DNA from: Oscheius sp. JU75
Taxonomy: Eukaryota; Nematoda; Chromadorea; Rhabditida; Rhabditidae
DNA: 64,000 nucleotides
Assembly: GCA_037178855.1 (NCBI GenBank)
Contig: JASJZC010000001.1
Span: forward strand, 1,116,001-1,180,000
Direction: 5' to 3'
The translations under genes were made by a program, and so were the position numbers. Numbering within the stretch: the first letter of the stretch is position 1; the number at the start of each line of letters is the position of its first letter. This document shows, piece by piece, positions 21,785 through 34,988 of the stretch. The notes beneath the pieces were generated by a model. It did not search any database and was not told the origin of the DNA. It was given only the letters and a program-made list of their open reading frames with translations.

Positions 21785-22471
21785 GCCACAACCGTCCTCA
21801 ACCAGTCGATCTCAGCCATAACATTATGTCTTTCCTCTGTGTTTCTTCAATAAACTATTTGTTATTTGACAGAAAGACAGACATAGAGATAGAGACAGGG
21901 CTTTTCTAACACTGTAACCTGAAGTCACCCTGTTACGACAGCAGTTCTCGACTACTTCTTCTGTCGCCTATGGACTGGTAGGGTAGAAGTACTGTTAATC
22001 GAGCCATCCAAGTACAGATCGCTGCAAACCCTCATTTGGATGTGTTTCCATGTAGTATAAAGCTCAAGGGATTTTTCAGAGAGCAAACAATCAACACCCT
22101 ACTCCCCGAAACTGGTTTTAATTAGTCTAATTTTAAAAACTTTGCAAAATAAACAACCAGAAAGAACCTTGAAGGAACCTCATCGAAGATGCTGAGACGA
22201 TACGGGTGAGACTTCCTGCGACACCCAAAAGATGAAAGTCGAGAAGGAAAAAAGAGAACCTATACAAACGAAATTATTTATGTTTTCCAGGCTGAGACAG
22301 AGATAGCCACAACCCATGCTACCGTAATCCCATATTGGACAATCTGGGCGCCCTCCTCTTATGCTTATCCGGGCACTCGGCAAAGCTCCGAATTTGATTA
22401 AGAGTAATAATTTGAGGCCCTGGCAAACAGCACGAGTCTCTCTCTCCTCTCTCCCTGTCTCAATCCGTAAA
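21785..22471. other. Intergenic between cuticlin and AP-2 genes
   Basis: Holds the cuticlin 3' flank (AATAAA at about 21850) and probable promoter/5' UTR of the AP-2 gene. No exon seen. A CTCTCTC run lies just before the AP-2 start. Confidence 0.5.
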
Positions 22472-24783
22472 ATGTTTTGCGCCAAGAAAGATACAGATGA
22501 GGAGGATCTTCGTGGTGAAGATGAACAGGAAGGTAGCTGTTTTCGTCCTAATCAGTTCCAGGTGAGAGTCAAGAGAGATCATGGACCTTTTCAGTGTGAC
22601 TTCCGAGGCGGTCCACCCTTCATGAACTATGATTCTGGGTACCAAAACCAACAATGTGGCCCGTCATTCTACAGAGACTTTCAACAGATGCCATTCCCTC
22701 AAGAGGGACCGAGTCCGGATGATATAGATGGTACGTCGCTCTGTCTCTGTTTATCTCGCTGTCTCTCTCTCTCTCTCTCTGTTTCTGTCTCTCTGCCTCT
22801 CTGTCTTTTTCTGTCTTTCTGTCTCTTTGAATCTCTGTCTCTCTGTCATATTACCCTTTCAGGCATTCGAAAGGTCGACATGCCTCTCCTCCTCTTTGGA
22901 GAGTCTTCAGCCTTCTGTAATGTCGATCCACGGGAAGTCTACTGTACAGTCCCTGGCCGGACCTCTCTCCTAAGCAGCACAACCAAGTATCGGGTTACGG
23001 TAGGTGAGATCCAACGTCGGATCTCTGCTCCCGAATGCCTCAACGCGTCACTGCTAGGCGGAATCCTGAGAAAGTAGGTCCCAAAACAAAAACAGGCCCA
23101 TTGAAAACTTTCAGAGCAAAGAGTAAGGATGGCGGCAAGACATTGAGAGATTCCTTGAAGAGAATCGGACTGGCCTTGCCTGCTGGTAGACGGAAGCAGG
23201 CCAATGTGACTGCCTGGACAGCCTTGGTTGAAGAGGAAGCGGTGAGTTCACAAAGTGACACAGTGACAGTGACAAAACTTCCAGGTCCACATGGCCAAAG
23301 ACTTTGCCCTCGTCTGCGAGAAGGAGTTCCACGCCCGAGAGATCGGTGTCTACCTGACCAAGGCCAACCTGGTCATTGATAGAGACCCTGTCAAGAGAAG
23401 AGTCATTCTAGAGCATTCTAAGTGAGTCAATCGACCGTCTCTCTCCAAATGAATGTTCAGAAAAGTTCTGACAGAACTCTGTGATGTCATTGGAGCGGAC
23501 AGAACGCCTCTGACTCCGTTCATCGGAGCCCCCAGGGCCACTCCTCTCCTGGATCCGTCCCTTCAGCAACATTTGAGCCATTTCACACTAGTAAGCAGTC
23601 TGTTATTATGGAAAAGCAGTGTGTCAATATGGCTCCAGCCTCAATTAATTCGTTTAACCTCAATTAGAAGGGCTCTGTGAGAGAGAAGTAGCGCACTAAT
23701 CCAGCAGCCTGGATGAATATAATTGTGTGGGACGTCTTGAGCTTGGAAAGGGAGGTTAGGGACAGCTGTTTGGGTAGAGAGACCGGTGATGGCGATGAAA
23801 AGTATGCTCAAGTGAGCGCATTGATTGACTAGCACTTGTGATCTTCAGCGAACGCCTCCGTTGTGGTCTAGTGGTTAGGATTTACGGCTCTCACCCGTAA
23901 GGCCCGGGTTCGATTCCCGGCAACGGAAGACCTTTTTTTTGTTTTTCCCATTCGACTTCTCCCAAATTCACTGCAGCTTGTCATCTTTTGCTACTTTGAA
24001 GGGTCATTGCGGTTTTAGAAAGGGTATTATTGATTATCTTGGTCAGAAGCCTGAGAGAAAGAATTTAATTTCACTGAACGTTGTTCCTTAGTGGAACAAT
24101 ACTCGCTCTGGATTGTCTGTCGACCTGTCTACTTCTCTCATTTGTCATGTCCATCTCCTGTCCTGACTTCAATTTGTGAGCTTGTCCACTTACTACCGAC
24201 GACCACGAGGACGCCCTGGTTCTTATTGGCTGGAAGCCGACCACCTGTACCGACGGCGTCCGATGAGTCCGTCAGCGAAGGTGCGACCTTGGAGGCTGTC
24301 GAGTCAAGCACATGACATTGAGCACAGCGCTGCTTGAAGAACTTTTTGCCCTTTTCATAGTCGCGTCCGGATGTTGCTACCGCTGCCGCTGCTGCTCTTG
24401 CCAGACTCTTTCTTCTTGCCGTCAGCCATCAGAGAACACTTGCGAGCTACTGACTACTGTTCCGAACTTGCTTGCTACGTTAACTATTTCGGGAGTTTCA
24501 AACAAGAAAGTTTGTTGTTTTCTTTTGAAAAAGTACAGCAATTAGAAGAAAGCCACAGGGAAAATCCCAGAGGCAAAGTGTCTGTCACTGGAGACAGAGA
24601 GTCAGAGACAGAGAGACAGAGGGACCTGATAAAATCTTCATCTTTCAGATGACCCACGGATTCGGTGGAGTTGCTATGCTAGCTGTGCTCCAGTCAGTTC
24701 GTGCAGTGGTCGAGGAGAGCCTCAAGTACCTGGATCGAACTTGTGCTCCTCACGTCTACATGCCACAGTACAATCAACGTTGA
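22472..24783 (+). CDS. AP-2 family transcription factor
   Basis: Seven exons: 22472-22561, 22595-22730, 22863-23073, 23115-23241, 23285-23421, 23461-23590, 24649-24783; total 966 nt, 321 residues. The N-terminal 90 residues are Gly/Gln/Phe/Pro-rich, as in AP-2 activation regions. From residue about 100 the conserved AP-2 DNA-binding and dimerisation region begins: [70 protein letters not shown], then [15 protein letters not shown], and the terminal HFTLMTHGFGG. The basic and helix-span-helix parts are complete. Nematode AP-2 proteins (aptf family) act in sleep-neuron and other cell-fate control. The last intron (23591-24648) is long and hosts a tRNA-Glu gene. An alternative upstream in-frame ATG at 22361 would lengthen the protein by 37 residues. 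Confidence 0.95.
23857..23928 (+). tRNA. tRNA-Glu(CUC), inside an AP-2 intron
   Basis: 72 nt with complete cloverleaf: acceptor TCCGTTG/CAACGGA, D arm GGTCTAGTGGTTAGGA, anticodon CTC, T arm CCCGGGTTCGATTCCCGG. A T-run (pol III terminator) follows at 23932-23939. Sense orientation within intron 6 of the AP-2 gene. Confidence 0.97.
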
Positions 24784-25011
24784 CCTATAGTGTTCTGACA
24801 ATAATATATTTACTTATCGGAGAGACAGAGATCCGAAAATAGACTTTTTTATTCAATATAGAACTGTCTGTACACGAATAGTTTAAAAATCAAGAAGGGA
24901 AAGACTTGAGTCTGTGCGTCGGCCGACACCCGTGCTCTGTCGTCGGCTAGCTGCCAGAATTTCAATATGGGTGATGATTTTTCGAGGGGAATTATGCGTA
25001 GTATTATGGCT

Positions 25012-28000
25012 TTAGAAGGGGGTACTGTACTCGGCGATGGTCTCGAAGAATTTGCGTCGTTCGGAGACGGGAATGGCTAGAGAGCGACGCATCTCCTCGG
25101 AGAGCTCGGGCTCTGAAGGCAGCTGTACTGGATTGCTGTGAAAGCGGACATCTGGAAAAATATATTTTGAATGGGACAGAGACAGAGACTTACCCGTCCG
25201 ACGATTGCGCTGCTGACGTCTAAACCTGACTACTGAAGCGGGCTTCTCTGATGAGAGATCCTCCTGCTCTTCCTTGTCTGAAAAGGGAAATTTTAGAGGC
25301 AACCTAGAAATCTCAAAAACAGTAGTCTTCCCCAATGGGCATGCTCGAGAATTGATGAGAACCGATGGAACGGAAAAAGTGGTCGTCGGTGCTTTTTCGA
25401 TAGAACAAAATCAGTGCTTTGAACTCAAACATATAATTTACGTTCAGCCCATAGGGTTCAAAACGATTTTCAATGTCAAGCATTTGAACCTCTGACAATT
25501 AGATTGAAAGTCTACTGCTCTAGCCACTACCAAACGATAAGATTTTCGCCAGCTGCGGAATGTCACCTGAGCTCGTTTGCTCAACTTGAACGATTTGTTG
25601 AACAGTTATAGACCGAAGAAAGGTCATTTTAGTTTATCAAATACCCAAAGTGTTACTCAAAAGTTAAATTGGTAGTTCCATTCCATACATTCCCACCAAG
25701 ACCAAGAGCATTCCATTCAGAGAAAAACCACTATACACGCTAATACTGTAAGGTTTGGTTCGCACACCATGCCTAAATAGTTTTCTCGAAAACTCTGTCT
25801 CATATTCGTCCACAACACAAAAGCTTGGTAACTAAGCTAAGGGTAGAAAATGGGTACACATGCTTCTTATAGAACTCACTTGGATGAGGATCTTTTCCTG
25901 GCTATAATCAGTTGATAAAACCAGTGTCTCTTTGTGTCTATGTCTTTTGTGTCTCTGTGTCTCTGTCTTTCTTTCTCTCTCCTCTCTGAACTTACCAGAA
26001 AGATCAGCCAGGCGTCGTTCCAACGTCGTGATTCTCTTCCTGTGCTCATCCAGCTGCTTCTCCCTCGAGTCGACCTGTTGCTGCAATTCGGCCTTGGCCG
26101 AATGGTCAGCGGCACTCAAGAGCTCGTCCAGCTGAGCATTCTCGACACATTTGCTACTGTACAAGGCCGAAAGCGACGTGATCTCTTCCCTCATCTGTTC
26201 CAGCATCTTCGACTGTCTGTTCGTCTCGTGCCTGTCCTTCTCCTCGCCTTTGGACTTCTCCAAAACCGATCGAAGCTCCTCTTCATGGACGCGTCTGACA
26301 GCCTCGAGAGCCAGTCTCGTGGCCTGTTTCTCGTCATCCAGCTCCTTTTCGTGCTCCCTTTTGAGTCCATCCAGCTGATCCTCGAAGTCCTTCCTCTGAT
26401 CGTCGAGCATTTCCTCGAACGACGACTTGACTGATGTCAGGGCTGTCTCGTTTCGTGACTGAAAAACGGTGGTTTTTGGAGAGAAATTAGGGTCAAGAGA
26501 CTGTTTTGGAGTGTTCAATTGAGTCAGTTTGCAGCGTAACAATCTCTGTCAAGAATTAGGAACCGACATACTAGAGAGCCCGCCTTCTTTGACCCAAAAA
26601 GAGTTACTTGGTTTTCTGGCTTGGGGTTGCGCGACCGTGAAGCAGCCGTACCATCTCGTATTGGTCAGATTAGGGCCATTTTTTCTGTCGATGCTTTGAG
26701 AACACTTCATGACCATTGAACAGGGCAGTTTCATTATTGGAAACCTTAAAAGGGACGCGCCGCTTCGGAAGAAGCCATTCTGAAGATTCAAAATTTTTCA
26801 TAGCATGTATGGTCCCATTTCAAAGCTCTCGAGCTGAAAAAGAAGTTTAAATAATTTTTCATCACAGAGCCATCCATCAGACGGATTCAGCATTTCCATG
26901 CCGTGCGCCTAAAAAATTCCAGAAAGACGCACCCAGTCATGATTGCGGCGTGCAAAAAACTGCAGCATCTTCCGTTAGCTTAGGTTGATTTCCCACCGAT
27001 ACTCAAGACTAACTTACAGTCATATGGACCAGTTCCTCCTGCAATTTCCGTCTTCTGGTCTCCTCCACTTCGATTTTCTCCTTCAGAACTTTGACCTGGT
27101 GCTCGAACTGGTGTCTCTGGGCCTCGAGCTCGCTCTGATGCGCATTCTAGAACCACGTGGATGACCGACAAGACTGTTTCAAACCTTGATAGCCAGAATC
27201 TCTGCCTCCCATTCACTCTCCTGCTTGACATCTTCCTCATCGTCCGAGTAATTTTCGGCCTCGGCAGCAGTCATTGTCCACGAGTCGCATTGCTGGATCT
27301 CGGCATGGGAAACCTGATCGAAGAGGACAGTGACCTCCTCCAAAATGATCTGGAGACCTTCGGCATCGTCCTGATTGACGGAGTCTAGTCTCTGGTTCAG
27401 ATCCTCGACTTCGGCATGAAGATCGCCGGGGAGACAAGAGAGTCGGAGGGAGGAAATCCGTCTCAGGGCGGCCAGCTGGGCTCGGAGGAGCTGTGGAACA
27501 CGGTTTAGGAGAGCTGAGAGAAGGGACTGCTCGGCTAGATTGCTTCGGAGCTCTTCCATCTCTTCCTGCTGACGACGGACTTCTCTTTCGGCTGAGGCAA
27601 GGTTCTTGCGGAGCTGGGTCAGGGTGGAGGGCTGGAAAAAAGGTATGAGACAGATAGACTAAGACAGAGCCAGAGACAGAGATAGAGTGACTTACCTCAG
27701 TAGACAAGTACCGAAGCCTCTCGTTCTCTGTCTTACTGACGTCCAGACGAGAGTTGGTCTCCTGTAGTTGTTCTCTAAGGGTTTGAACCTGAATACTTGA
27801 CATTATAACAGAATAGAAGGTATACATACCTGTGCTTCCAATGCCCTGAGTCTCGTCTCTTCGTTGCAGCCCTGAAACCAAATCTGTCTTAGGGTCTCTT
27901 GTTCAGCTAGGGCCTTTCGACAGGGCGACGAGCAGCGCATTTGCGCTGCTTTGCCTACCATTACACTCAATAAAAGTTTATGAAGGAGGGGAGGAGAAAG

Positions 28001-31000
28001 GATAACACTAACATATGGAGCCGCCGAAATACAGCTGGGCCAGCCGGATGCGAGCGCGCGTAATGCAAGAGGGAGACTCACATTCGAAATGCGACTTGTC
28101 TTCGAGTGAGCCGAGTTAATGGAGGAGTTTGAAGGGTGTCGGATACGATTTTCTGTTCCGTTGCGTCCTTCCTTGACTCGCGCTACCGGAGAACGACGGA
28201 CAGACGGTGACAGTGACTCTCTGTGAGCGGTACGCTCTCCACTCGAGCGAGCACGTCGACGGGGTCGACCACAGCGTCTCTCGTCCTCTGTCGAACTGTC
28301 CTCATCCATCATGGAGTTAGAGTGATGGGACTCGGGAGCAACATAGGCGATCCGCTTCTTTCTCTGAAATACGGAATACTATATACATCAGTCTCTCCGT
28401 CTCTCTATCTCACTCTGTCTCTGTACTCACCACAGGAAGTCCCAAAAGATCGGTCGAATCTGCTAGCGACATAGTGTCTCCCGAGGCAACCGTCTCCGCG
28501 TAGGTAGGTGATGGGTTCTGTCGATTCTGTTGAAGGGCGGTGATCCAACTGTCTCGAATGCCAGGCGTCATGGCAGACAATACATAGCGCGTTCGGCGAC
28601 ACTGTAAATGAAAAAATATCATAAGAGCAATGTTTGAGACAGAGACGGGGAGACAAGGAAACAGAGAAAGAGAAAGGCATGAGAGACAGTGACAGTATAC
28701 TGACAGAACTAGTTTCTTTTCTCTCCTATACTCTTATGTCTCGGCTCCCTTTCGCGACCCCAATTTTCTCCCACACTCTCTATCCGAATTCAATCTCTGT
28801 CCCTCTCAATTTTGCACCTGAAGTGCCAGTAATTGGCCCGACGACCACGTCTGACCACTCAGTTCTGCTGCGCGAACGGGAAAGAGAGGCATAAAAAGTA
28901 TATGTGTGGAGTGGTTCAACCTCTCTTAAATCCTGCCCAAGCTTTCAACTTTTTCAACTATCGTGGACACACCGCAATGGCTTCTATCGCTAATTCTTTG
29001 GATAATCGGGAGAGGGGGAGATTGGATCGAAACTCGCATTGTTTCATAACCAGAAAATAAGGGGTTTCGGGCTGACTAACGCTGAATCAGGACCAACACA
29101 CAGCTGACTATGCCGGGAATCATTCAGCTAGAGAGATAGAGAGTTAGAATAACGGATAAACAGAGACAGAGAGACAGATGTGACAGGGAGAAAGGGAGAT
29201 AGGGAAACAGGGAGACAGAAACAGAGTGACTAACCTTTATCTCAATTCCGTAGTTCCTTGCACTGGCAGACGGGTAAACATTTTCGCATTCCGACAAGTC
29301 GATGCTGACCTGCGGTTCTTGAGTATCTTCATCCCAGACGTCCCTATACAGTTTGAGACTCAGACCGGCCAAGACGACCCAATGCTTGTTCCATTCATTG
29401 GCTGACTTCCCGCGGAGCATGAGCCATCCTTTCCGCAGAGTATGAGCCATACTGGTATCGATGACAGGCGGCTGCGGGAGAGACGGAGGCGGAGCTGGCG
29501 GCAGAGGTGGTGGAACACTGAAACGGATTGTTTGAGTGAGAGAGAGCGAGCGAGAACACGCCCCACCTCTCGTCGTCTTCCTCGATTCGAAGCCGGTCAC
29601 GCTGCTTGACGGCCCTGAGAGTGCCACGACGAGAACAGCTCTGTTCACTGGCAGCATCTTGACAGGGTTCGGCTTCTGGGGTGTCTTCCTCGTCTTCTGG
29701 ACGATCTGTCAGTCGGGACGAGCTTCGAGAGAAGACAGGAACGGATTCCATTGCACAGTCAGCCTCCTCTATCTCTGCTTCCTCGTCTGGGTCTTCGAGG
29801 TCGTCCTGAAAGACAGTCGAGTTTAGTGACAGTGACAGCACAAGAAGAGACAAGCGAAAAGTCAAATTACCATGGTGCCGGGTTCACAGTCGGCTGCGGC
29901 AACCGGCTCCTCGACCAGCTTACGGGGACGGATTACTTGGATCATGTTCCTCTTGGCGAACTTGTTCAAGTTGCTCTGCCACCTGCAAATGAGAAGTGTA
30001 CACAAAAAGAGGGAAGTGCGTAGAGGAAGGTCACTCTAACTAGTTCTCTGTCTCTGTCTTTGTCTCTCAATTACAAAGGACTGACCACCGAATTTCTTCC
30101 GTGCTATCCGCTTTGATATAGACCACTGCCGGCTGTCCCTCGAATGCCAGCAATAACGAGTGTCCGTTGCCCGTAATAGAGTCGGCCTCACAGACTCGAT
30201 GGCACTTGTTCATGTCCAGTGTGAACTGAGGGATCGTCTCTGGCTAAAACTAACCGTTTTCTTATTAACACTTTCGACTCACGTTGTTGTCCAGAGTACA
30301 GGCAAGCTCTCCCGAGTCAAAGAGTGTGAACCATCGGCGCTGCCATCTTTTGGCCGTGTGACTCTGCAGCGAGAAGTCCAAATTGGGAGGGGCTACGTAG
30401 ATGAAACCGCAGGCTGTTATTTTGCGGTTCATCTGAAAGACAGCAATGAGTAAAGTATGGTATGAGTAATGCTGAAGTCATTCTAGCCAGAACATTAACA
30501 CAAACTTCGGAATGAGAAGGGAGCAGTTCTGGACTATTCTCAGTCAGGTTTAACACAAAGTTCCAGGGTACAAAACGAGATTTCACCATGGATTCTAGTA
30601 AGGTGTTGGGGGTGGGGGTCTTCCAGGCGTACCCAAACTAGCCGGACATTTTGTAATGGGACTTTCTGACCAAGGAGAGAGACAAAAAGAGCGAATAGTG
30701 AGCTCTAAGATTCTTCGTACTAGATCAGTCAGGTTCTGATCATCAGAAGATGGCCTTCAAAATTGGCTCTAAGTCCAGAGTTATTGTAGTCAACGCATCA
30801 TACAGGCAGTCTGTCAGTGCCGGTCTATTCAAAATAAGGATTTCCCTCCAGGGATCTTTCAAAAGTTTGTTCAAGAACCATAGAGGAAGGTTTATTGATT
30901 GGTCCACCATCTGACAGGGCGGACAGAATGAGCAGTTTGGGCAAAAATGAACACGAAAGTCGGTTCCGAAGAAATACAATACGAAAACAAAATGAGTCAA

Positions 31001-34000
31001 GACACAATAATGTACAGACGAATGTCTCGAAAGAAGTGGTTATAAAGCAACTTTGCCCGTTGAAAAAGTGCTGTCAGAATAGATCAGACGTCTAGAATAA
31101 CCGTCTAGGAGTGCCAGAAAACCCCTAGACTATTTCAAACCCACTTTTTTCAATATGACCAGGCTTTACACTGTCTGCAAAGATTAGACAGTTTTGCAAA
31201 CTAGGTATGCACTCTGCTAAATTCCAAAGAAGTATCCAGAATCGTACTATCTGTCTTTTTCTTTTTCTCGTCTGTCTCTCTGTTCGAATTCCAACCAAAA
31301 CCACTAAACCTGATAGAATTCCTCCCGTTCACGCGACCCTCCCCGGGCCCGGAAACGTGAATATGCTAATGAGGCGCAAAGTGTGTGTGCCTAGCCAGTG
31401 GGCAAACGTTACGGACATTCTGCTAATCACGGGGAGAACTTGAAGTTGGTTGGTCAGAAAAGTGAAAAGCAGTTATAATATGTGGATAGATAGACGGTGA
31501 GAGATAGGGCAGCGCACGGATTTAGTGACTAGTAACGTGGAACCAGTTCTGACCAACTGCAACTACGATTATATGTCAGTAGTCAACTGGAATGAAAAAG
31601 GTGAGACAGAGAAACAGAGACAGAAAGACAGAAAAGAGAGATAGATAGGCAGAGAGACAGTGAGACAAAAAAGGTTTACCATCAGTCCAAAGATGCTCCT
31701 CATGATTCTCTCCTCTTCAAGAGAATTTCCAGCGCGGTCTTTCAATAGAATAGAAAGGGCGACCGCTAGAGCCGTGTATGGAATAGGAATAGCTGCCTGT
31801 GTGTTCTCTTCCCACAAGGAAGAGAGGGCACAGAGAGGAGACAAGCTGGACCCCAGCGGCTGGACAAACAGAGACTTTCGGAGAGACAGAGAGGACCGAA
31901 AAGGGCGGGAACCGGAGGCGTCTTCCTTTGGAAAAGAAGAAAAAAAGGAAGGAGGAAGAACAACAAAGATTTGGTGAACGAGGGAGAAACAGAATTTTGA
32001 GACGGGGTAAACATGGCTATCAGACACGAGGAAGGGAAGCAATGAGTCCATTGGATCTTTCTCGATTGTTATGCAGAAAAATATGCAAGAAAGCCCGAAG
32101 AGACCAAATTTTAGCAAAAAATGGCTCCAAAAAGAAGAAACATCAAGAGGATAAGACCACCTCCCGGGACAAGGCCTCGAGAAAATCAAAATTTAGGCGC
32201 TGCAAGGTTTTTGATGTTCTACAAAGTTATAGATCTTGCCCAGATCTACAACTTTGCAGAACGTCGTAAAGTTGAAAAATCAAGATCCTAAAAATAGGGT
32301 CAAACCTGAGGGTCCAGGGTTCGAGCCCTCGGCAAATTAGTTGCATAGTTTTGAAACTATACCGTTTGTCATGGGGGGGGGGCATAAAAAGTAGATGGAA
32401 AACATAAGAATTTATCCATAAATGAGGCCGTGAGAGGCGGATCTCTTGCAGCACGAAAAACCTTTGGTCACACACACACGCGGACCGTTTTGGCAACGTT
32501 TCAAAGTGACTCTCTCTGTATCCCACTATAAAAACCGGAAGCCGTTTCGCGCCTACCCCGCGTTACCTCTTCAGGGCTAAAAATTGTCAGCTGCGCATAT
32601 CAATCACTTAATTAGAAGTGAAAGGTGTCCAGCCGGGGAGAGAGAGTGACAAGGTGTGATGACTGATGACCGTAAGGGACAGCAGAAAAGGAGAAGAAGA
32701 CAGCCGGAATCGATAGAGGTGGTGAAAGGGGTTGCAAAAAAGGAGTGAAGGGGGACTGACCAAGGACAAAACATTGGTCGAGAGAGGGGAAGGGAGGCAC
32801 CAACAGAAACAACAAACGAGCGAGCGAGGTCTGCCGGAAAGGTCAGATGACTGCCTCTCTGTCCCTCTGTCTCTCTGTCTATCTGTGTCTTAGTGTCTTT
32901 TTGTCTCTGTCTCTCTGACTCTCTGATCCTCTGTCTCTCTGTCTCTTTGCCTGCATGTCTATGTGTCTCACTATTTGTGGCTCTGTCTATGTCTTTCTAT
33001 CTCTCTGTCTCTCTGTCTCATCTATCTGTGTCTATATCCCAATGACCCATTGAGACTACTAGTGACAGCTGAGGGCGCCGTTTGTATCCTTCTGTCAGGA
33101 ACTGACCCGCTAAAGAACTACTGCCCCATAGTTTACAGCTATCCGGTCCAGTGGCACACAAAAAATATAGACCTTTCAAGGAAGAAGAGGTTGCAAGGTA
33201 ACCAAGAGACAGAGAGGAACACCGGAACGACCGAGATCTCTCGCCGATTAGGTTTTTGCTAGAGTAGGCGCATGTAACGGAAGGGTTCAAGTGCATGGCG
33301 CGTGGGTGGTTCAAAAAGAAAAGTGTTCAAGTTCAGAGGTAAAGATACAGAAAGAGAAATAAGCAAAAAGAGAAAGCGAGTGAGACAGATCACCCTAGAA
33401 CCATTGAACTGATATGCTAATTAGGTCAAAGATCTCGTTATTGCGCCTGTAATGCGAGGTGCGCGCTGAACGGGACGCGTGCCCATGCTGTGGGAATGGC
33501 CCGGTGGGTTGAAATGTCGGTCAGCTGCGATTTCAATGGATTTGTTCCGAGCGAGAGCCGATTGATTCAGCAAGCATTATATGCTAATGAAGGGGAGGAA
33601 GGGAGAAGGGAACAAGAATGACTGCTGGTCACTCTGTCTGTCATTTACGGCGCCGCGACCAGCAATAGCACAATAGAGAGGGTGGATTAGGCGAGAGAGA
33701 AGCAAGGTCGAGATTCTCCTCTTTCAATCTTGATCTCTGTTTCTGTCTCTCAATCGGTGTGGTTAATTGGGAAAGGCAGTCAAACGGTTTGTTTGATTCG
33801 CTATGAGAGAAGAAGTCGAGAAAAAACCGGTAGGCGCGGTCAGTTTTTGGGAAGCAGCGATAAAAAGTTTTGCAGAGAGACAGGGAGAGAGTTTGGGGAA
33901 CAGTGTAGAGGATTGTAAACACCAAGACATCAGATGATGCGTCTTGAAATGTGCAGATTGTGAAAGTGGGGGCTCGACCACGGAAACATTTGTTTAATGA

Positions 34001-34977
34001 CACCAAACAAAGACAGAGACCAGACATGATTCAGATGTCCGAGAACGATCCTCCTATTTTTCCTGCCCGTAGCACCTCGTCAACAAAAATAACATCAACA
34101 AAAACAGGCCGATGAAAAGAGAAAGCAGGAATGGGAGATAGATTCACGTCACACCCAAAAGGAATCGGGTGATCAAATCATAAATTTCACGGAATTGACC
34201 CCAAAATAGTCTCGAAGCGGAAGAAGACTGGTAGAGCTGGGCGAAATGCTGTCATTGCAGAAATATACGGATTCTTTAGGTGCTCAAGGAGGTTCTTGCA
34301 TTCAGGTTCAGTTTGGTTTTAGACAGAACCAGAGACAGAGAGAAAGACAGTGACTGCGGGACGGGGACAGAGAGACATGAAGACATTGAGACAGAGCGAC
34401 TGAGAGGCAGAAGGACAGAGAGAGAGAGAGAGAGAGAGACAGTGCCGAGTTCATGCCTATTTCCTAATCAAAACAGATCTAATTCTAAATTCTGTAGTCA
34501 AAGAGTAGTAGGTAGTTAAGCAGTGAAAGGCAACACTGAGTTGAGAGGCAGTAAAAACAAAGTGTCAAGACGGTCATATGATATAAAAATGAAAGAAAGA
34601 AAAATCCAAATTTGTACAGGGTAAATGTTTGAAACTGACCAAAAGGTGCTCTGGAGAGTCGGTATAGTATTCTGGGGAGTCATAGAAACAGTTGAACTAG
34701 GTAGACAGATGATTTCAGTACGCTATAACGTTAAAAAAGCCATTCTCGCAGGCAGAGTAAGGGTACATTCTAGTAATAGTAAAAATAATAGGTAAAAACA
34801 GTCAAAAGAATCACAAAAAAAAAATCATAGACCCTCAGATAGTCCATAAAATAAAAAACCACACACCTTGGCCAGCTCCAAGACGTCTGCACTATGTTGT
34901 TCCTTCAGTTTGAAGCAGTTCTTGCATTTGCCCTTGTCGAAGATGTTCGGCTCGAACTTTGTACAGTTGGCCACCAT
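25012..34977 (-). CDS. Outspread/MPRIP-type protein: two PH domains and coiled coil
   Basis: Fifteen minus-strand exons (right to left): 34867-34977, 30283-30432, 30086-30243, 29871-29982, 29567-29805, 29235-29517, 28431-28601, 28082-28363, 27830-27871, 27696-27788, 27185-27631, 27018-27146, 25996-26458, 25194-25277, 25012-25151. They sum to 2904 nt (967 residues) with every phase matching. Residues 1-37 carry the family's N-terminal Cys motif ([16 protein letters not shown]). PH domain 1 spans about 45-155 ([12 protein letters not shown]). After an acidic linker and Pro-rich tract, PH domain 2 spans about 279-385 (GWLMLRGKS ... [13 protein letters not shown]). Residues 503-895 are coiled coil. 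This matches myosin-phosphatase Rho-interacting protein (p116RIP/MPRIP) and fly outspread, which link F-actin, RhoA and myosin phosphatase. Intron 1 is 4434 bp, far longer than the rest. Confidence 0.94.
30433..34866 (-). other. 4.4-kb first intron of the outspread/MPRIP gene
   Basis: No exon of another gene is supported inside. It holds GAGACAGA/CTCTGTCT tracts (31585-31660, 32840-33030, 34310-34440), an inverted hairpin module at 32216-32270 (GTTCTACAAAGTTATAGATC against its inverse), a run of nine G at about 32371, and a T-arm-like stretch (GGGTTCGAGCCC at about 32317) without a full tRNA. The length compared with the 35-60 bp norm suggests regulatory content, which the sequence alone does not show. 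Confidence 0.6.
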
Positions 34978-34988
34978 GGCGTAGGAGC

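Noticed and set aside
25492-25545. tRNA-like sequence on the minus strand (possible D, anticodon and T arms)
   Set aside because: Anticodon stem mismatched and acceptor stem not found; too weak to call.
31569-32189. 206-codon minus-strand ORF in the big intron of the outspread/MPRIP gene
   Set aside because: Lies inside the intron, no homology or conserved composition, partly low-complexity.
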